Assembly: GCA_017411235.1 (NCBI GenBank) | Contig: JAFPMR010000232.1 | Location: 1-22,821, forward strand | Direction of reading: 5' to 3' | Source of the DNA: Bacilli bacterium | GTDB lineage: Bacteria > Bacillota_I > Bacilli_A > RF39 > UBA660 | Length of the DNA stretch: 22,821 nt | Part shown: in pieces, positions 7,901 through 14,996 of the stretch | How positions within the stretch are numbered: position 1 is the first letter of the stretch | How the letters are laid out: each line of letters begins with the position of its first letter | Made by a program: the position numbers and the translations under genes | Notes under the pieces: generated by a model | The model's input: the letters and a program-made list of their open reading frames with translations, nothing else | Database searches by the model: none | What the model was told of the DNA's origin: nothing

Positions 7901-7912
7901 TCTCTTCTTTTT
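7885..7912 (+). terminator. Intrinsic terminator after the second WG-like protein gene
   Basis: A stem of 8 perfect pairs (7887-7894 with 7901-7908), extendable by GT and AT pairs, encloses a 6-nt loop holding the TAA stop (7898-7900); Ts follow to 7912. Confidence 0.85.
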
Positions 7913-7942
7913 ACATTTTACACTTTATTTTTCTTTGTTTTA

Positions 7943-7971
7943 TTGTGCTATTTCTATTAGTTTGTTAATAT
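7943..7971 (+). promoter_or_regulatory. Putative promoter of the GH25 gene
   Basis: TTGTGC (7943-7948), a 17-nt spacer, then TGT-TAATAT (TAATAT 7966-7971, extended TG at 7963-7964). The predicted leader to ATG 7988 is ~10 nt. Confidence 0.5.
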
Positions 7972-7987
7972 TATATTGGTGGAAAGT

Positions 7988-9487
7988 ATGAGAAAAATAT
8001 CTGTATTACTTAATTTGATGATATTTGTTCTAGCAGTGCTATTTGGAGGACTGCTGTTTTGGGGTGAAAAAGTCGGTTATAGTAATATGGTTGAAAAAGT
8101 AGAGAAAATGACACCGATATTTGATAATTATTATTTTGCACCAGATAAAGATGAGTTATGGAATTTTATGTATTTAGCTACTAATGAAGAGTTAAATATG
8201 TTAGAGAATATAGAAATAGAAGAAGTTGTAGAAAAGGAAGCTAAAGCTAAAAAGATTAGTGCTGAAGACCCAAGTAAAATAGTTAAAAAGCAAGAGAAGT
8301 TAAAAGGTGTTTCTAAAGAAACTACTGCTAAACAAGAAGTACAAAGATATGAAACTAATGAAACTAGTTTAGGTATAGATGTTTCAACATGGCAAGGTAA
8401 GATTGACTGGGCGAAAGTAAAGAAATCTGGTATTAGTTTTGCAATGATTAGAGCAGGATTTAGAGGAACTGTATCTGGTCAGATATCTAAAGATGCTTGG
8501 TTTGAAAGAAATATAAAAGGTGCTATAGCTAATAATGTTAATGTAGGAGTTTATTTCTTCTCAATGGCTAAAGATGAAAATGAAGCTTTAGAAGAAGCTA
8601 AATGGTTAGTAGAACAAATTAAAGATTATGATATTTCTTATCCAGTTGCTATAGATATTGAAATATTTGATAGAGATAGATTAACTGGTGTTAGTGCTTC
8701 ACAAATGACAGAAAATGCATTGGTATTCTGTAATTATGTTAGAAGTAAAGGTTATACACCAATGATTTATTCTTATATGAATGCTTTAACTAAAAAGTTT
8801 GATACTGCTAAGTTTGGTAATGAAAGAATTTGGTTAGCACAATATAATGATGTTGTTACATATAAAGGTAAATACCATATGTGGCAATATACTAGTAGTG
8901 GTAGTGTACCTGGTATTAGTGGTAGAGTAGATATGAATGTTGCATATTTTAGTGTTACTAATGATGTTACTAAAAGAGAAGTAGTTAATGGTGTTACTAT
9001 TGTTCAAAATGAAGATACAGTTGATTTTATACCAATGAATATGAAGACTAAATTAACTAAGGATGTTACACTAAGATCTAGCCCTTATCTAAATTATCCA
9101 AATAAAGCAGGTATTCTAAATAAGGATAGTAATATTACTGTTACTGGTATGGGCGAAGACTTTGTTCGTATTTTATATGACGATAATGTTTTCTACGTTA
9201 ATGATACGGATTGTTTTGAATTAGTTTTAAATGATGTTTCGTTTATAAAAGCGAAGATGGATGTAAAAGTAACAAAACAAGTTGAAGTATGGAAAAGACC
9301 ATATAATTTCTTAAAAGATAATGTTTATAAAGAATTAGAAGTAGATAGCACAGTGTTAGTTACAGGTTTAAATAAAGATTATGTAAGAATAGAAATAGAT
9401 GATAAAGAATACTTTGTTAATGATATTGAGTTCTATGAAGTTATTAAAGATTATGGATTAGGAAGTTCAGGAAAAAGCAATAGTTAA
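7988..9487 (+). CDS. Membrane-anchored GH25 muramidase with two SH3-like domains
   Basis: Predicted to cleave beta-1,4 bonds between N-acetylmuramate and N-acetylglucosamine in peptidoglycan, outside the membrane (499 aa). An N-terminal signal-anchor helix spans about 6-26, followed by a Lys/Glu-rich stalk to ~125. The GH25 domain runs ~126-335: GIDVSTWQ (129-136) supplies Asp131, AIDIEIFD (221-228) supplies the Asp223/Glu225 acidic pair, and MWQYTSSGSVPGISGRVDMN is the conserved family C-terminal block. Two related SH3b-like modules follow (about 353-415 and 425-490), each starting with a Thr-rich strand and ending in (F/Y)VND plus an acidic strand; they probably bind the wall. ATG 7988 follows GGTGGAAAG; the TTG at 7976 precedes the likely transcript start. 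There are no phage genes nearby, so a housekeeping wall-remodelling role is more likely than a phage lysin. Confidence 0.93.
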   Translation: MRKISVLLNLMIFVLAVLFGGLLFWGEKVGYSNMVEKVEKMTPIFDNYYFAPDKDELWNFMYLATNEELNMLENIEIEEVVEKEAKAKKISAEDPSKIVKKQEKLKGVSKETTAKQEVQRYETNETSLGIDVSTWQGKIDWAKVKKSGISFAMIRAGFRGTVSGQISKDAWFERNIKGAIANNVNVGVYFFSMAKDENEALEEAKWLVEQIKDYDISYPVAIDIEIFDRDRLTGVSASQMTENALVFCNYVRSKGYTPMIYSYMNALTKKFDTAKFGNERIWLAQYNDVVTYKGKYHMWQYTSSGSVPGISGRVDMNVAYFSVTNDVTKREVVNGVTIVQNEDTVDFIPMNMKTKLTKDVTLRSSPYLNYPNKAGILNKDSNITVTGMGEDFVRILYDDNVFYVNDTDCFELVLNDVSFIKAKMDVKVTKQVEVWKRPYNFLKDNVYKELEVDSTVLVTGLNKDYVRIEIDDKEYFVNDIEFYEVIKDYGLGSSGKSNS

Positions 9488-9499
9488 TATTGCTTTTTT
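9472..9499 (+). terminator. Intrinsic terminator of the GH25 gene
   Basis: An 11-bp perfect stem (9472-9482 with 9488-9498) encloses a 5-nt loop containing the TAA stop (9485-9487). The T-run ends at 9499. Confidence 0.9.
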
Positions 9500-9521
9500 A
9501 ATTGCTATAAAAGGTACTTTG

Positions 9522-9530
9522 TGATAGAAT
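9522..9530 (+). promoter_or_regulatory. Extended -10 promoter of the interrupted gene
   Basis: TGATAGAAT (TAGAAT 9525-9530). The predicted start near 9537 leaves a 24-nt leader with AAGAGGA (9547-9553) before ATG 9561. Confidence 0.55.
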
Positions 9531-9560
9531 AAAAACCGTTTCTAGAAAAGAGGAATGAGT

Positions 9561-9719
9561 ATGCCTGAGAATCAAATGTTTAAAAATATTCAAAAAGTTT
9601 TAAATCTTATTACTGAATTAAGAGGAATGTCTTTGGAAGATCTAAAAGATATTTGTATGCAATATGGTGAAGATTATTCTTCTAATTCTAAAGATGAATT
9701 AATTAGAACAATTATGTAA
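9561..9719 (+). CDS. 52-aa SAP-like N-terminal piece of an interrupted gene
   Basis: A short frame with the only good start signals of this locus: promoter at 9522-9530, AAGAGGA ribosome binding site, ATG 9561. Residues ~24-50 (SLEDLKDICMQYG ... SKDELIRTIM) look like a SAP-type helix-turn-helix motif, a small nucleic-acid-binding fold; this is by pattern only. The TAA at 9717-9719 ends it, but the same frame continues without another stop to 10649, and the codons just after the stop (9720-9761) read like ordinary helical protein sequence. I interpret it as the N-terminus of a single ~362-residue protein broken by a nonsense codon (GAA or CAA to TAA is one base away), by a sequence error, or read through. 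An independent micro-protein is the alternative. Confidence 0.55.
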   Translation: MPENQMFKNIQKVLNLITELRGMSLEDLKDICMQYGEDYSSNSKDELIRTIM

Positions 9720-9761
9720 GTTGAATTATCACATCAAGAATTAGAAGACTATGAAAAATAT

Positions 9762-10649
9762 TTGAAATATTACTATTTTTCAGTATTTAGAGAGCAAATG
9801 ACTGGTCTTTCTGAGTTAGATGGATATATTAGTCAAATTGAAGAATTATATAAAATTAAGCATGAAGCTGGTTTGGAAGAGAATAGAGCAGCTGATAGAA
9901 AAAGAACTCTTGAATTTAAATTAATGGATGCATTACCTTTAGTTAGATTGAATATTGAGTATTCTCATGTTGAAAGTAGTTATAATTCTTTTATAAAAGT
10001 TATGACTAAAACTGGTATGAAATTGGCATCTATTACAGAAGCTAAAGAAGAATTACAAAGAAAAGGTTTATTAATGAGATTCTTAAAGAAAGGTACTATT
10101 GAAGACTTAGAACGTCAAGAAGGCAGTTATCGTGAACAAAGAAATCATGATATGGATGAAGCTTATGGTTCATATGTTGAAACAGTTAAAGGATATGGAG
10201 CATATTTAAAAGAAGCTTTCTTTAAGATGTTAGATAATAGAGAGATTGCTGAAGCTGTTTATCTATTTATAAATATTGAAATGGATTTTAATAAAGAAGA
10301 AGCTTATAAGTTAGCTTATGTTAATGATTGTAGATTTACTGATGAAGAAAAAGAAGAAATCTTTAATAGTTTTGTTAAGAAAGCTGATTTTGATCCAGAG
10401 CGAGATGTAACTGGTGAAATGTTCTATGAAGCTGTTAAGAAATTCGTTTCTCAATATTACGATATTATGCAATCTAGATTGTCTTTAAGACAAAGTAAAT
10501 GTGTAAGTAGTATCAAACAACTTGTTGGTAAACAAAGAGAAATTGTTGATGGTATGAAAAAGAATCAAGAAGAAGTTGGAGTATTCTCTCCTGAAGATGA
10601 ATCAACTTTATCTTTGATTTATCACGAAGAAGGAAGAAGAAAAAAATAA
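9762..10649 (+). CDS. Helical/coiled-coil protein of unknown function, C-terminal part of the interrupted gene
   Basis: The frame is open from 9720; TTG 9762 is the first standard start codon after the TAA, and ATG 9798 the next. Neither has a convincing ribosome binding site, supporting the view that this is the continuation of the frame starting at 9561. The protein is soluble and rich in Glu/Lys helices, with a coiled-coil-like stretch near the N-terminus (ISQIEELYKIKHEAGLEE), a basic middle segment, and a Gln/Arg-rich helix near the end (SRLSLRQSKCVSSIKQLVGK). There is no signal peptide or membrane helix. I do not recognise the family. If only the downstream part is made, it lacks the SAP-like N-terminus. 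Intact reading over 295 codons argues against an old pseudogene. Confidence 0.65.
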   Translation: MKYYYFSVFREQMTGLSELDGYISQIEELYKIKHEAGLEENRAADRKRTLEFKLMDALPLVRLNIEYSHVESSYNSFIKVMTKTGMKLASITEAKEELQRKGLLMRFLKKGTIEDLERQEGSYREQRNHDMDEAYGSYVETVKGYGAYLKEAFFKMLDNREIAEAVYLFINIEMDFNKEEAYKLAYVNDCRFTDEEKEEIFNSFVKKADFDPERDVTGEMFYEAVKKFVSQYYDIMQSRLSLRQSKCVSSIKQLVGKQREIVDGMKKNQEEVGVFSPEDESTLSLIYHEEGRRKK

Positions 10650-10671
10650 AGCACAAGTAGTGCTTTTTTTT
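10648..10671 (+). terminator. Intrinsic terminator of the interrupted gene
   Basis: A 7-bp stem (10648-10654 with 10660-10666) with core GCAC/GTGC and a 5-nt loop is followed by Ts to 10671. It overlaps the TAA stop (10647-10649). Confidence 0.85.
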
Positions 10672-10679
10672 ATTTGTTA

Positions 10680-10688
10680 TGTTATAAT
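10680..10688 (+). promoter_or_regulatory. Extended -10 promoter of the 10712-12075 operon
   Basis: TGTTATAAT (TATAAT 10683-10688). The predicted leader is ~17 nt with AAGGTGATT directly before ATG 10712. Confidence 0.65.
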
Positions 10689-10711
10689 TTTTTATAGTAT
10701 AAGGTGATTAT

Positions 10712-11761
10712 ATGAAGAGTAAAAGGTTTTTAAACTCTATTAAACTTCTTGTAGCAATAGCCATTTTAACTGTTGTGGTTTTTATTTGGAATTTATTTGT
10801 TAATCATAAGAAGGGTATTACTGATTTCCTTGCTAATATATCTCCAAATAAGAGAGTCCAAGATACATATAATGGTGTTTATACTTATGTAGAAGACTTA
10901 GGTTATAAGATATCTGCATATACCGGTTGTTCTTTAGAATCTATAAATAATTATATTTTAATCGTAAATGAAGACTATTATTTGTTTAGAAGCAGCTGTA
11001 TGGGTACATATTTAAAAGGAACTGGTAAAACAGATGATTTAAATATTGTAGAAACAACTGATTCTTATTTAGTTAAATATGATGGACATCAATATAATAG
11101 AGATTATAAAGTTGTTAGTATAGTAACAAATAATGATATTGAAACTTATAATGGAACTAATTTAGATTTAAATTCATTGTCTGGAATTATTAAGGAAACG
11201 ATGTTTGAAGACAATTATTATAATTTAATTCGTGGTGTTGCTGGTCTTACTACAAGGTTAACAGTGGAAATGAAGCATATTGATGGAAATAGGTATGATT
11301 TAGCATTCTATAACAAGAAGCAAGATTTATTATATAGATACAACATTAATAATCCTGACAAATTACCATTGTATTATGGATTTGGTGGAGATTTAGTTAT
11401 GCTTGAGAGAGAATCTTCGGCTGCTAAGTATTCTTATCAATTTAAAGTGTTATCTGAAAATGGTATTGTTTATGAATTAGCAAATCAATTCCCTATAATA
11501 ATTGATGGTGTTTCTTTAGATTATAATAATAATAGTATTTTTATTATATATGATAATGCTAAGAGACAATTTAAATTATTTATTGGAACCGATAAGAAAT
11601 TCTGTGTTTCTGGCGGAAATAGTGATAAGGTAGCATATTATGAATTCTTTATAGGGTATAACTATAGTACTAATACATTTGAGAAACCTTCTTTTGTTAA
11701 GATTTGGTATGAAAATGAAGGATGCTCATATATAGAGGAATATTTGAAGGAGGCCGTATAA
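10712..11761 (+). CDS. Single-pass membrane protein with Cys-containing ectodomain (349 aa)
   Basis: Function unknown. It has a short basic N-terminus, one transmembrane helix at about 10-30 (IKLLVAIAILTVVVFIWNLF) and a ~315-residue exported domain rich in Tyr and Asn with alternating strands. Four Cys residues lie outside the membrane: YTGCSLES and RSSCMGTY in the N-terminal third, KFCVSGG and EGCSYIEE near the C-terminus. They could form disulfides or metal sites (inference). AAGGTG (10701-10706) precedes ATG 10712. The TAA stop overlaps the ATG of the next gene by one base (TAATG), so translation of the two is probably coupled and the products may interact. I see no convincing similarity to the WG-like proteins upstream. 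Confidence 0.83.
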   Translation: MKSKRFLNSIKLLVAIAILTVVVFIWNLFVNHKKGITDFLANISPNKRVQDTYNGVYTYVEDLGYKISAYTGCSLESINNYILIVNEDYYLFRSSCMGTYLKGTGKTDDLNIVETTDSYLVKYDGHQYNRDYKVVSIVTNNDIETYNGTNLDLNSLSGIIKETMFEDNYYNLIRGVAGLTTRLTVEMKHIDGNRYDLAFYNKKQDLLYRYNINNPDKLPLYYGFGGDLVMLERESSAAKYSYQFKVLSENGIVYELANQFPIIIDGVSLDYNNNSIFIIYDNAKRQFKLFIGTDKKFCVSGGNSDKVAYYEFFIGYNYSTNTFEKPSFVKIWYENEGCSYIEEYLKEAV

Positions 11762-12075
11762 TGATAGAAGCTTTAATTACAATATTTGGTATATGTATTA
11801 CATTTATTCCAGTTGTCTTTTTTGTTCATTATTTATTTGCTCATGTTAAGAAAAAGACGAGATTTGATTATCATATTGAACTTGTAAAAGATAGAAAAGG
11901 TTCGTTTGGTACTATAATGGCTTATTTAGAAAGAATTCTATTAAGTTCGTTATTTATAGTAGGAGGAATTCATATGAGTGAATTTTTCCAAATAGAAGGA
12001 TTAACCATGACATTTGTTATTTTACTGGTAGCATATGTTATAGTTAAATATTTTGACATAAAAAATGAAAAATAA
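11761..12075 (+). CDS. Small integral membrane protein (104 aa)
   Basis: Function unknown. Hydrophobic segments at about 5-25, 56-75 and 81-97 suggest three transmembrane helices, with a basic loop (VKKKTRF ... VKDRKG) between the first two that should be cytoplasmic under the positive-inside rule. The start at 11761 is fixed by a strong GAAGGAGG (11746-11753) 7 nt upstream and by the TAATG overlap with the preceding stop; an upstream in-frame TTG at 11722 lies inside the previous gene with no ribosome binding site. It is co-transcribed with the 349-residue membrane protein and may be its membrane partner. Confidence 0.83.
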   Translation: MIEALITIFGICITFIPVVFFVHYLFAHVKKKTRFDYHIELVKDRKGSFGTIMAYLERILLSSLFIVGGIHMSEFFQIEGLTMTFVILLVAYVIVKYFDIKNEK

Positions 12076-12076
12076 T

Positions 12077-12101
12077 AAAAAGAGGATGATATCTTCTTTT
12101 T
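12077..12101 (+). terminator. Intrinsic terminator of the 10712-12075 operon
   Basis: An 11-bp stem with one GT pair (12077-12087 with 12091-12101) and a 3-nt loop has a T-rich 3' arm. It begins two bases after the stop. Confidence 0.75.
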
Positions 12102-12105
12102 ATTA

Positions 12106-12114
12106 TGATATAAT
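12106..12114 (+). promoter_or_regulatory. Extended -10 promoter of the 12150-14886 operon
   Basis: TGATATAAT (TATAAT 12109-12114) lies just after the preceding terminator. The predicted leader is ~29 nt with GGGGATGG (12138-12145). Confidence 0.65.
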
Positions 12115-12149
12115 TTTCTTAGTATGGATAATAATATGGGGATGGTAAT

Positions 12150-12470
12150 ATGAGGTTTAAGGAAGAGTTCATTAAAGAACTTGTGAGAAGGCTTAAGGAG
12201 AATATTGATATTGTAGAATCTAGTTTTAATCTATCAGGTATTGAACTAGTTAGAAATAAGTTATACGATATTGATCCTATAGAGTTTAGACTACCTATAT
12301 TAGTTGAAGATGATCCATACGATTTTGTGAATAAGCTTAGTTATTCAATAATTAATAAGAATGAAATAAAAGTAGTAACTAGTAATATTGCTTGTGATTT
12401 ATTACTTGAATTAGTCAATCTTATTTTAAAGGAATTTCAATTGGAGAGGATTGGTCGAATTGGAGAATAA
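12150..12470 (+). CDS. Small soluble protein of unknown function, first gene of the zinc-ribbon operon (106 aa)
   Basis: I do not recognise it. The N-terminal helix is strongly amphipathic and charged (RFKEEFIKELVRRLKENI). The middle contains an acidic/proline stretch (DIDPIEFRLPILVEDDPYDF), and the C-terminus is a Leu-rich helix. No signal peptide, membrane helix or Cys motif is visible. It is led by GGGGATGG and its own promoter. Its last 11 bases overlap the start of the next gene, and no terminator separates it from the two zinc-ribbon membrane proteins downstream, so all four are probably on one transcript. Confidence 0.75.
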   Translation: MRFKEEFIKELVRRLKENIDIVESSFNLSGIELVRNKLYDIDPIEFRLPILVEDDPYDFVNKLSYSIINKNEIKVVTSNIACDLLLELVNLILKEFQLERIGRIGE

Positions 12471-12681
12471 TGCTAATTTTAGACAAGACTTAGAAATTGG
12501 TTATCTAAAAGTTTTAGCAAGACACGATAAGCAAGAAGAGTTTTCAAGATTATATGGTCAAAAAGAAGATGCTCTAGCTGAAGTGGTTGATGGAACTACA
12601 GATACTTATTTACTATCTAGTTTAAAAAGTATAATCGATTACAAAAAAAGAATAACAAATGATAAGGGGATGGGTCGATGA
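12460..12681 (+). CDS. Small soluble protein overlapping its neighbours on both sides (73 aa)
   Basis: Unknown function. It is a charged, helical protein (RQDLEIGYLKVLARHDKQEEFSRLY and onward) with no export signal. I place the start at TTG 12460 because AGAGGA (12445-12450) lies 9 nt upstream; TTG 12451 is in frame but abuts that site. It overlaps the preceding gene by 11 nt, and its TGA stop shares an ATGA junction with the next gene at 12678. This tight packing suggests translational coupling through the operon. The TGA stop also shows that this genome does not read TGA as Trp. Confidence 0.7.
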   Translation: MENNANFRQDLEIGYLKVLARHDKQEEFSRLYGQKEDALAEVVDGTTDTYLLSSLKSIIDYKKRITNDKGMGR

Positions 12682-13460
12682 GATGTCCTAAATGTGGTGC
12701 ATTCATGGACGAAGGTAGAGACGTTTGCTTCATGTGTGGTACTAATGTTAAAAATCCAAATATGTCTATGAATAATGGTTTTTATGGTCAACAAGGTGGA
12801 GGAGCTTTTCCTGGACTTAATGACTATGATAACATTTATAATAGCGTAAAAAATGGAGATAAAGATGTATTTGACTTTTTTTCCGATCATAAAGGATTGG
12901 TTTCTTTCTTGTCCTTTCTTTTAATTGTTGTAGTCGTATTCTTAGCTGGTTTAATTTATTATAAATTTAAGTCTAAACCAACTAAACTAGAACCAGTTGT
13001 AGGCCAATTGTATTATAAAGTAGATGATGTTTTCCAAAATAATGGAGAAGGTTTATATAGTTTAAGTGGTGATAAAGGTAGTTCATGTAACATCTTAGTT
13101 AAGATGGATAGTAACTCTACTGATAATCACGTAGATACATTGTTTGAATCTATTAAACTTGCTATTGAACCTGATAGAGATAGCAAACTTGCAGTTATTA
13201 ACAGATTAGATATATATACTACTCAGGAAGGTTCACTTACTATAAATAATAATAAGTGGTATTACTTGAATATATTCTATCCAACGGCTGAAAATAAGCC
13301 AGCAACAATACTTAAGTATAGATTCTTAACTACTGTTGTTAATGGTTATGCTTATGATATTGAACTTAGAAATAATAATTCAGAAGATAAGTGCTCTGCA
13401 GCTTTAGATAATTTTGTTAGATCACTTCAATTCTTAGAAGGTACTGTAACTAAGAAATAA
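12678..13460 (+). CDS. Zinc-ribbon single-pass membrane protein with Cys-Trp-Cys ectodomain (260 aa)
   Basis: Function unknown. Residues 3-20 form a zinc ribbon (CPKCG-x10-CFMCG; Cys3, Cys6, Cys17, Cys20) that should bind Zn in the cytoplasm. A Gly/Asn-rich linker runs to ~70, one transmembrane helix spans about 74-96, and a ~160-residue exported domain follows. That domain shares landmarks with the proteins at 13498 and 17851: a Cys in a beta strand (SSCNILVKMD), a central Trp (NNKWYYLNIF) and a terminal Cys followed by a helix (DKCSAALDNFVRSLQF). The two exported Cys residues could form a disulfide. ATG 12678 overlaps the preceding stop as ATGA, with AAGGGG (12664-12669) upstream. It is followed by a paralogue after 37 nt with no terminator. 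Confidence 0.86.
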   Translation: MRCPKCGAFMDEGRDVCFMCGTNVKNPNMSMNNGFYGQQGGGAFPGLNDYDNIYNSVKNGDKDVFDFFSDHKGLVSFLSFLLIVVVVFLAGLIYYKFKSKPTKLEPVVGQLYYKVDDVFQNNGEGLYSLSGDKGSSCNILVKMDSNSTDNHVDTLFESIKLAIEPDRDSKLAVINRLDIYTTQEGSLTINNNKWYYLNIFYPTAENKPATILKYRFLTTVVNGYAYDIELRNNNSEDKCSAALDNFVRSLQFLEGTVTKK

Positions 13461-13497
13461 TTAAGAAAAAAAGAATAAAAGGGAAGGAGAGTATGCT

Positions 13498-14886
13498 ATG
13501 AAGAAGTGTCCTAAATGTGGGACTGTAATGGACGATTCTAAAGTTAAATGCTATATGTGTGGCACTGATTTACAAAGGCAGACTCTTACTAACTTTGGTA
13601 ATTCTTTTAATGAAAATGTAGGTGCTACAGTATCAAATAACCAAGGAAGCGTTTTTGGTAATAATCAATTTCAAACAAGAAATATTAACCAAGTAAACGG
13701 TTCTTTTTCTACTGGCTCAAATTTTTCTAATTCTTTATATAATAATCAATTGAACAATTTGAATTCTATGGCATACGATGATAGAACAGCGTTAGAAAAA
13801 ATGTTTTCTAGTGATGATCGTTTTAAGAGTAAGGCTGAGATTAATGCTGAAAAAGCTATGAAGGAAAATCAGAAAAGAAATAACTTCGCTGATTTGTTTA
13901 ATAGCAGTGTAGAAGCTAAAAATAATCAAAAACCTAATAATAATCCTGCTAATCCAGGTAATGTACCAACTGGTCAACCATTTGGTCAAAATCCACAAAT
14001 GATGCAACGCCCTGGACAACCAGGAATGCCAATGAGCAACAATAATAATGTTAAACCTAAAAAAGATAAGAAACCTAAGATTAGTTTAAAGGATAAGTTA
14101 AAGAAGAAGAAAAATCCGGTTCAACCTGTTAGTCAGATGCCGATGCCTAAACCGCTACCTGTTGGTGGCAATCAACCAGCTCCGGCACCGGTTAATCAAA
14201 ATCCAACTTTAGCTACTCCTCAAAAGGCTGCTAATCCTGTTCCACAACAGCAACAACAGCCACCTAAGAAAGAATCTAAACCACCAATTAACTGGGGTAA
14301 TGATTTGGTTAATGCAAATAATCAGGATAACTTTAAAAAGGGTGGAGGATTTAAGATTAATTCTTCTTTGATATTTAATATAGTTGCATTATTAATATCA
14401 ATTGCTGGTGTTTTATTTGTATATTTTAAATTTATCAAGACTGATGAGAATGGTAAGGTTCAAACTTTAAATGGACTTAAATATTCTATTGCTAATAACT
14501 TTAATCTTAAAGATGAAAAGAGTAATTTCCGCTTATATACTTATGGAGAGTATTGTACTATTAGTATTACATATGGAGCTACGAATGATGTTTCTTCATA
14601 CGTAGATGATTTCTATCAACAAATTAAAGATGATTATGAGCAAAAGAATTTTACGGTTAATAAGAATATTGCTAAGTATAATGATAATGTATGGACAGAG
14701 ATTAATGTTATGAATTTATCAAATAATGCTGCTTCTGCAAATGGATATACTGCCCAAACTAAGATTCAATTCGTAGCTATAGTTTATGAAGGTAATTATT
14801 ATACTATTGCATATCAGAATACAAATAATAATACTATTTGTTCTGCTTCTTATGATACTTTCTTAAAGTCATTAGCATTTAAATAA
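13498..14886 (+). CDS. Zinc-ribbon membrane protein with long Asn/Gln/Pro-rich linker and Cys-Trp-Cys ectodomain (462 aa)
   Basis: Paralogue in architecture of the preceding protein. An N-terminal zinc ribbon uses Cys4, Cys7, Cys18 and Cys21 (CPKCG-x10-CYMCG). About 265 residues of low-complexity Asn/Gln/Pro/Lys-rich, probably disordered cytoplasmic sequence follow, including a very basic block (KKDKKPKISLKDKLKKKK) and a poly-Gln run. One transmembrane helix spans about 290-312, then a ~145-residue exported domain with the shared pattern: Cys in a strand (GEYCTISITYG), Trp (DNVWTEINV), terminal Cys plus helix (TICSASYDTFLKSLAF). GGGAAGGAGAG (13481-13491) precedes ATG 13498. It is the last gene of the operon. 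The basic linker next to a zinc ribbon could bind nucleic acid or the membrane surface (inference only). Confidence 0.86.
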   Translation: MKKCPKCGTVMDDSKVKCYMCGTDLQRQTLTNFGNSFNENVGATVSNNQGSVFGNNQFQTRNINQVNGSFSTGSNFSNSLYNNQLNNLNSMAYDDRTALEKMFSSDDRFKSKAEINAEKAMKENQKRNNFADLFNSSVEAKNNQKPNNNPANPGNVPTGQPFGQNPQMMQRPGQPGMPMSNNNNVKPKKDKKPKISLKDKLKKKKNPVQPVSQMPMPKPLPVGGNQPAPAPVNQNPTLATPQKAANPVPQQQQQPPKKESKPPINWGNDLVNANNQDNFKKGGGFKINSSLIFNIVALLISIAGVLFVYFKFIKTDENGKVQTLNGLKYSIANNFNLKDEKSNFRLYTYGEYCTISITYGATNDVSSYVDDFYQQIKDDYEQKNFTVNKNIAKYNDNVWTEINVMNLSNNAASANGYTAQTKIQFVAIVYEGNYYTIAYQNTNNNTICSASYDTFLKSLAFK

Positions 14887-14910
14887 GATAGTTTTAAACT
14901 ATCTTTTTTT
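14885..14910 (+). terminator. Intrinsic terminator of the zinc-ribbon operon
   Basis: A 9-bp stem (14885-14893 with 14897-14905) and a 3-nt loop are followed by Ts to 14910. The TAA stop (14884-14886) enters the stem. Confidence 0.88.
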
Positions 14911-14953
14911 GTTTTTGTCTTTTTATGTTTAATAAAATATGATATTATTAGTA

Positions 14954-14962
14954 TGATATAAT
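14954..14962 (+). promoter_or_regulatory. Extended -10 promoter of the 552-aa protein gene
   Basis: TGATATAAT (TATAAT 14957-14962). The predicted start is near 14969. Confidence 0.6.
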
Positions 14963-14996
14963 ATGATAGAAGAATAAAATATGGATGGTGGTTTTT

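Noticed and set aside
7988..9487. Prophage or phage endolysin
   Set aside because: No holin, integrase, portal or tail genes are nearby, and the enzyme has a membrane anchor, so a cellular wall-remodelling muramidase fits better.
9717..9719. Alternative genetic code or programmed recoding as the first explanation of the in-frame TAA
   Set aside because: TAA is the normal stop of most genes in this window, so it cannot be a general sense codon. No pseudoknot or selenocysteine-type signal is apparent. Nonsense mutation, sequence error or ordinary readthrough remain more likely.
9721..9744. TTG at 9721 as restart codon after the TAA
   Set aside because: It is in a different frame and meets TAG after seven codons, so it cannot produce the downstream protein.
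12679..12681. Mycoplasma-type code with TGA as Trp, suggested by the extreme AT content
   Set aside because: TGA ends the 12460-12681 gene and murI, where the following sequence is a terminator or the next gene, and the Trp codons seen are TGG.
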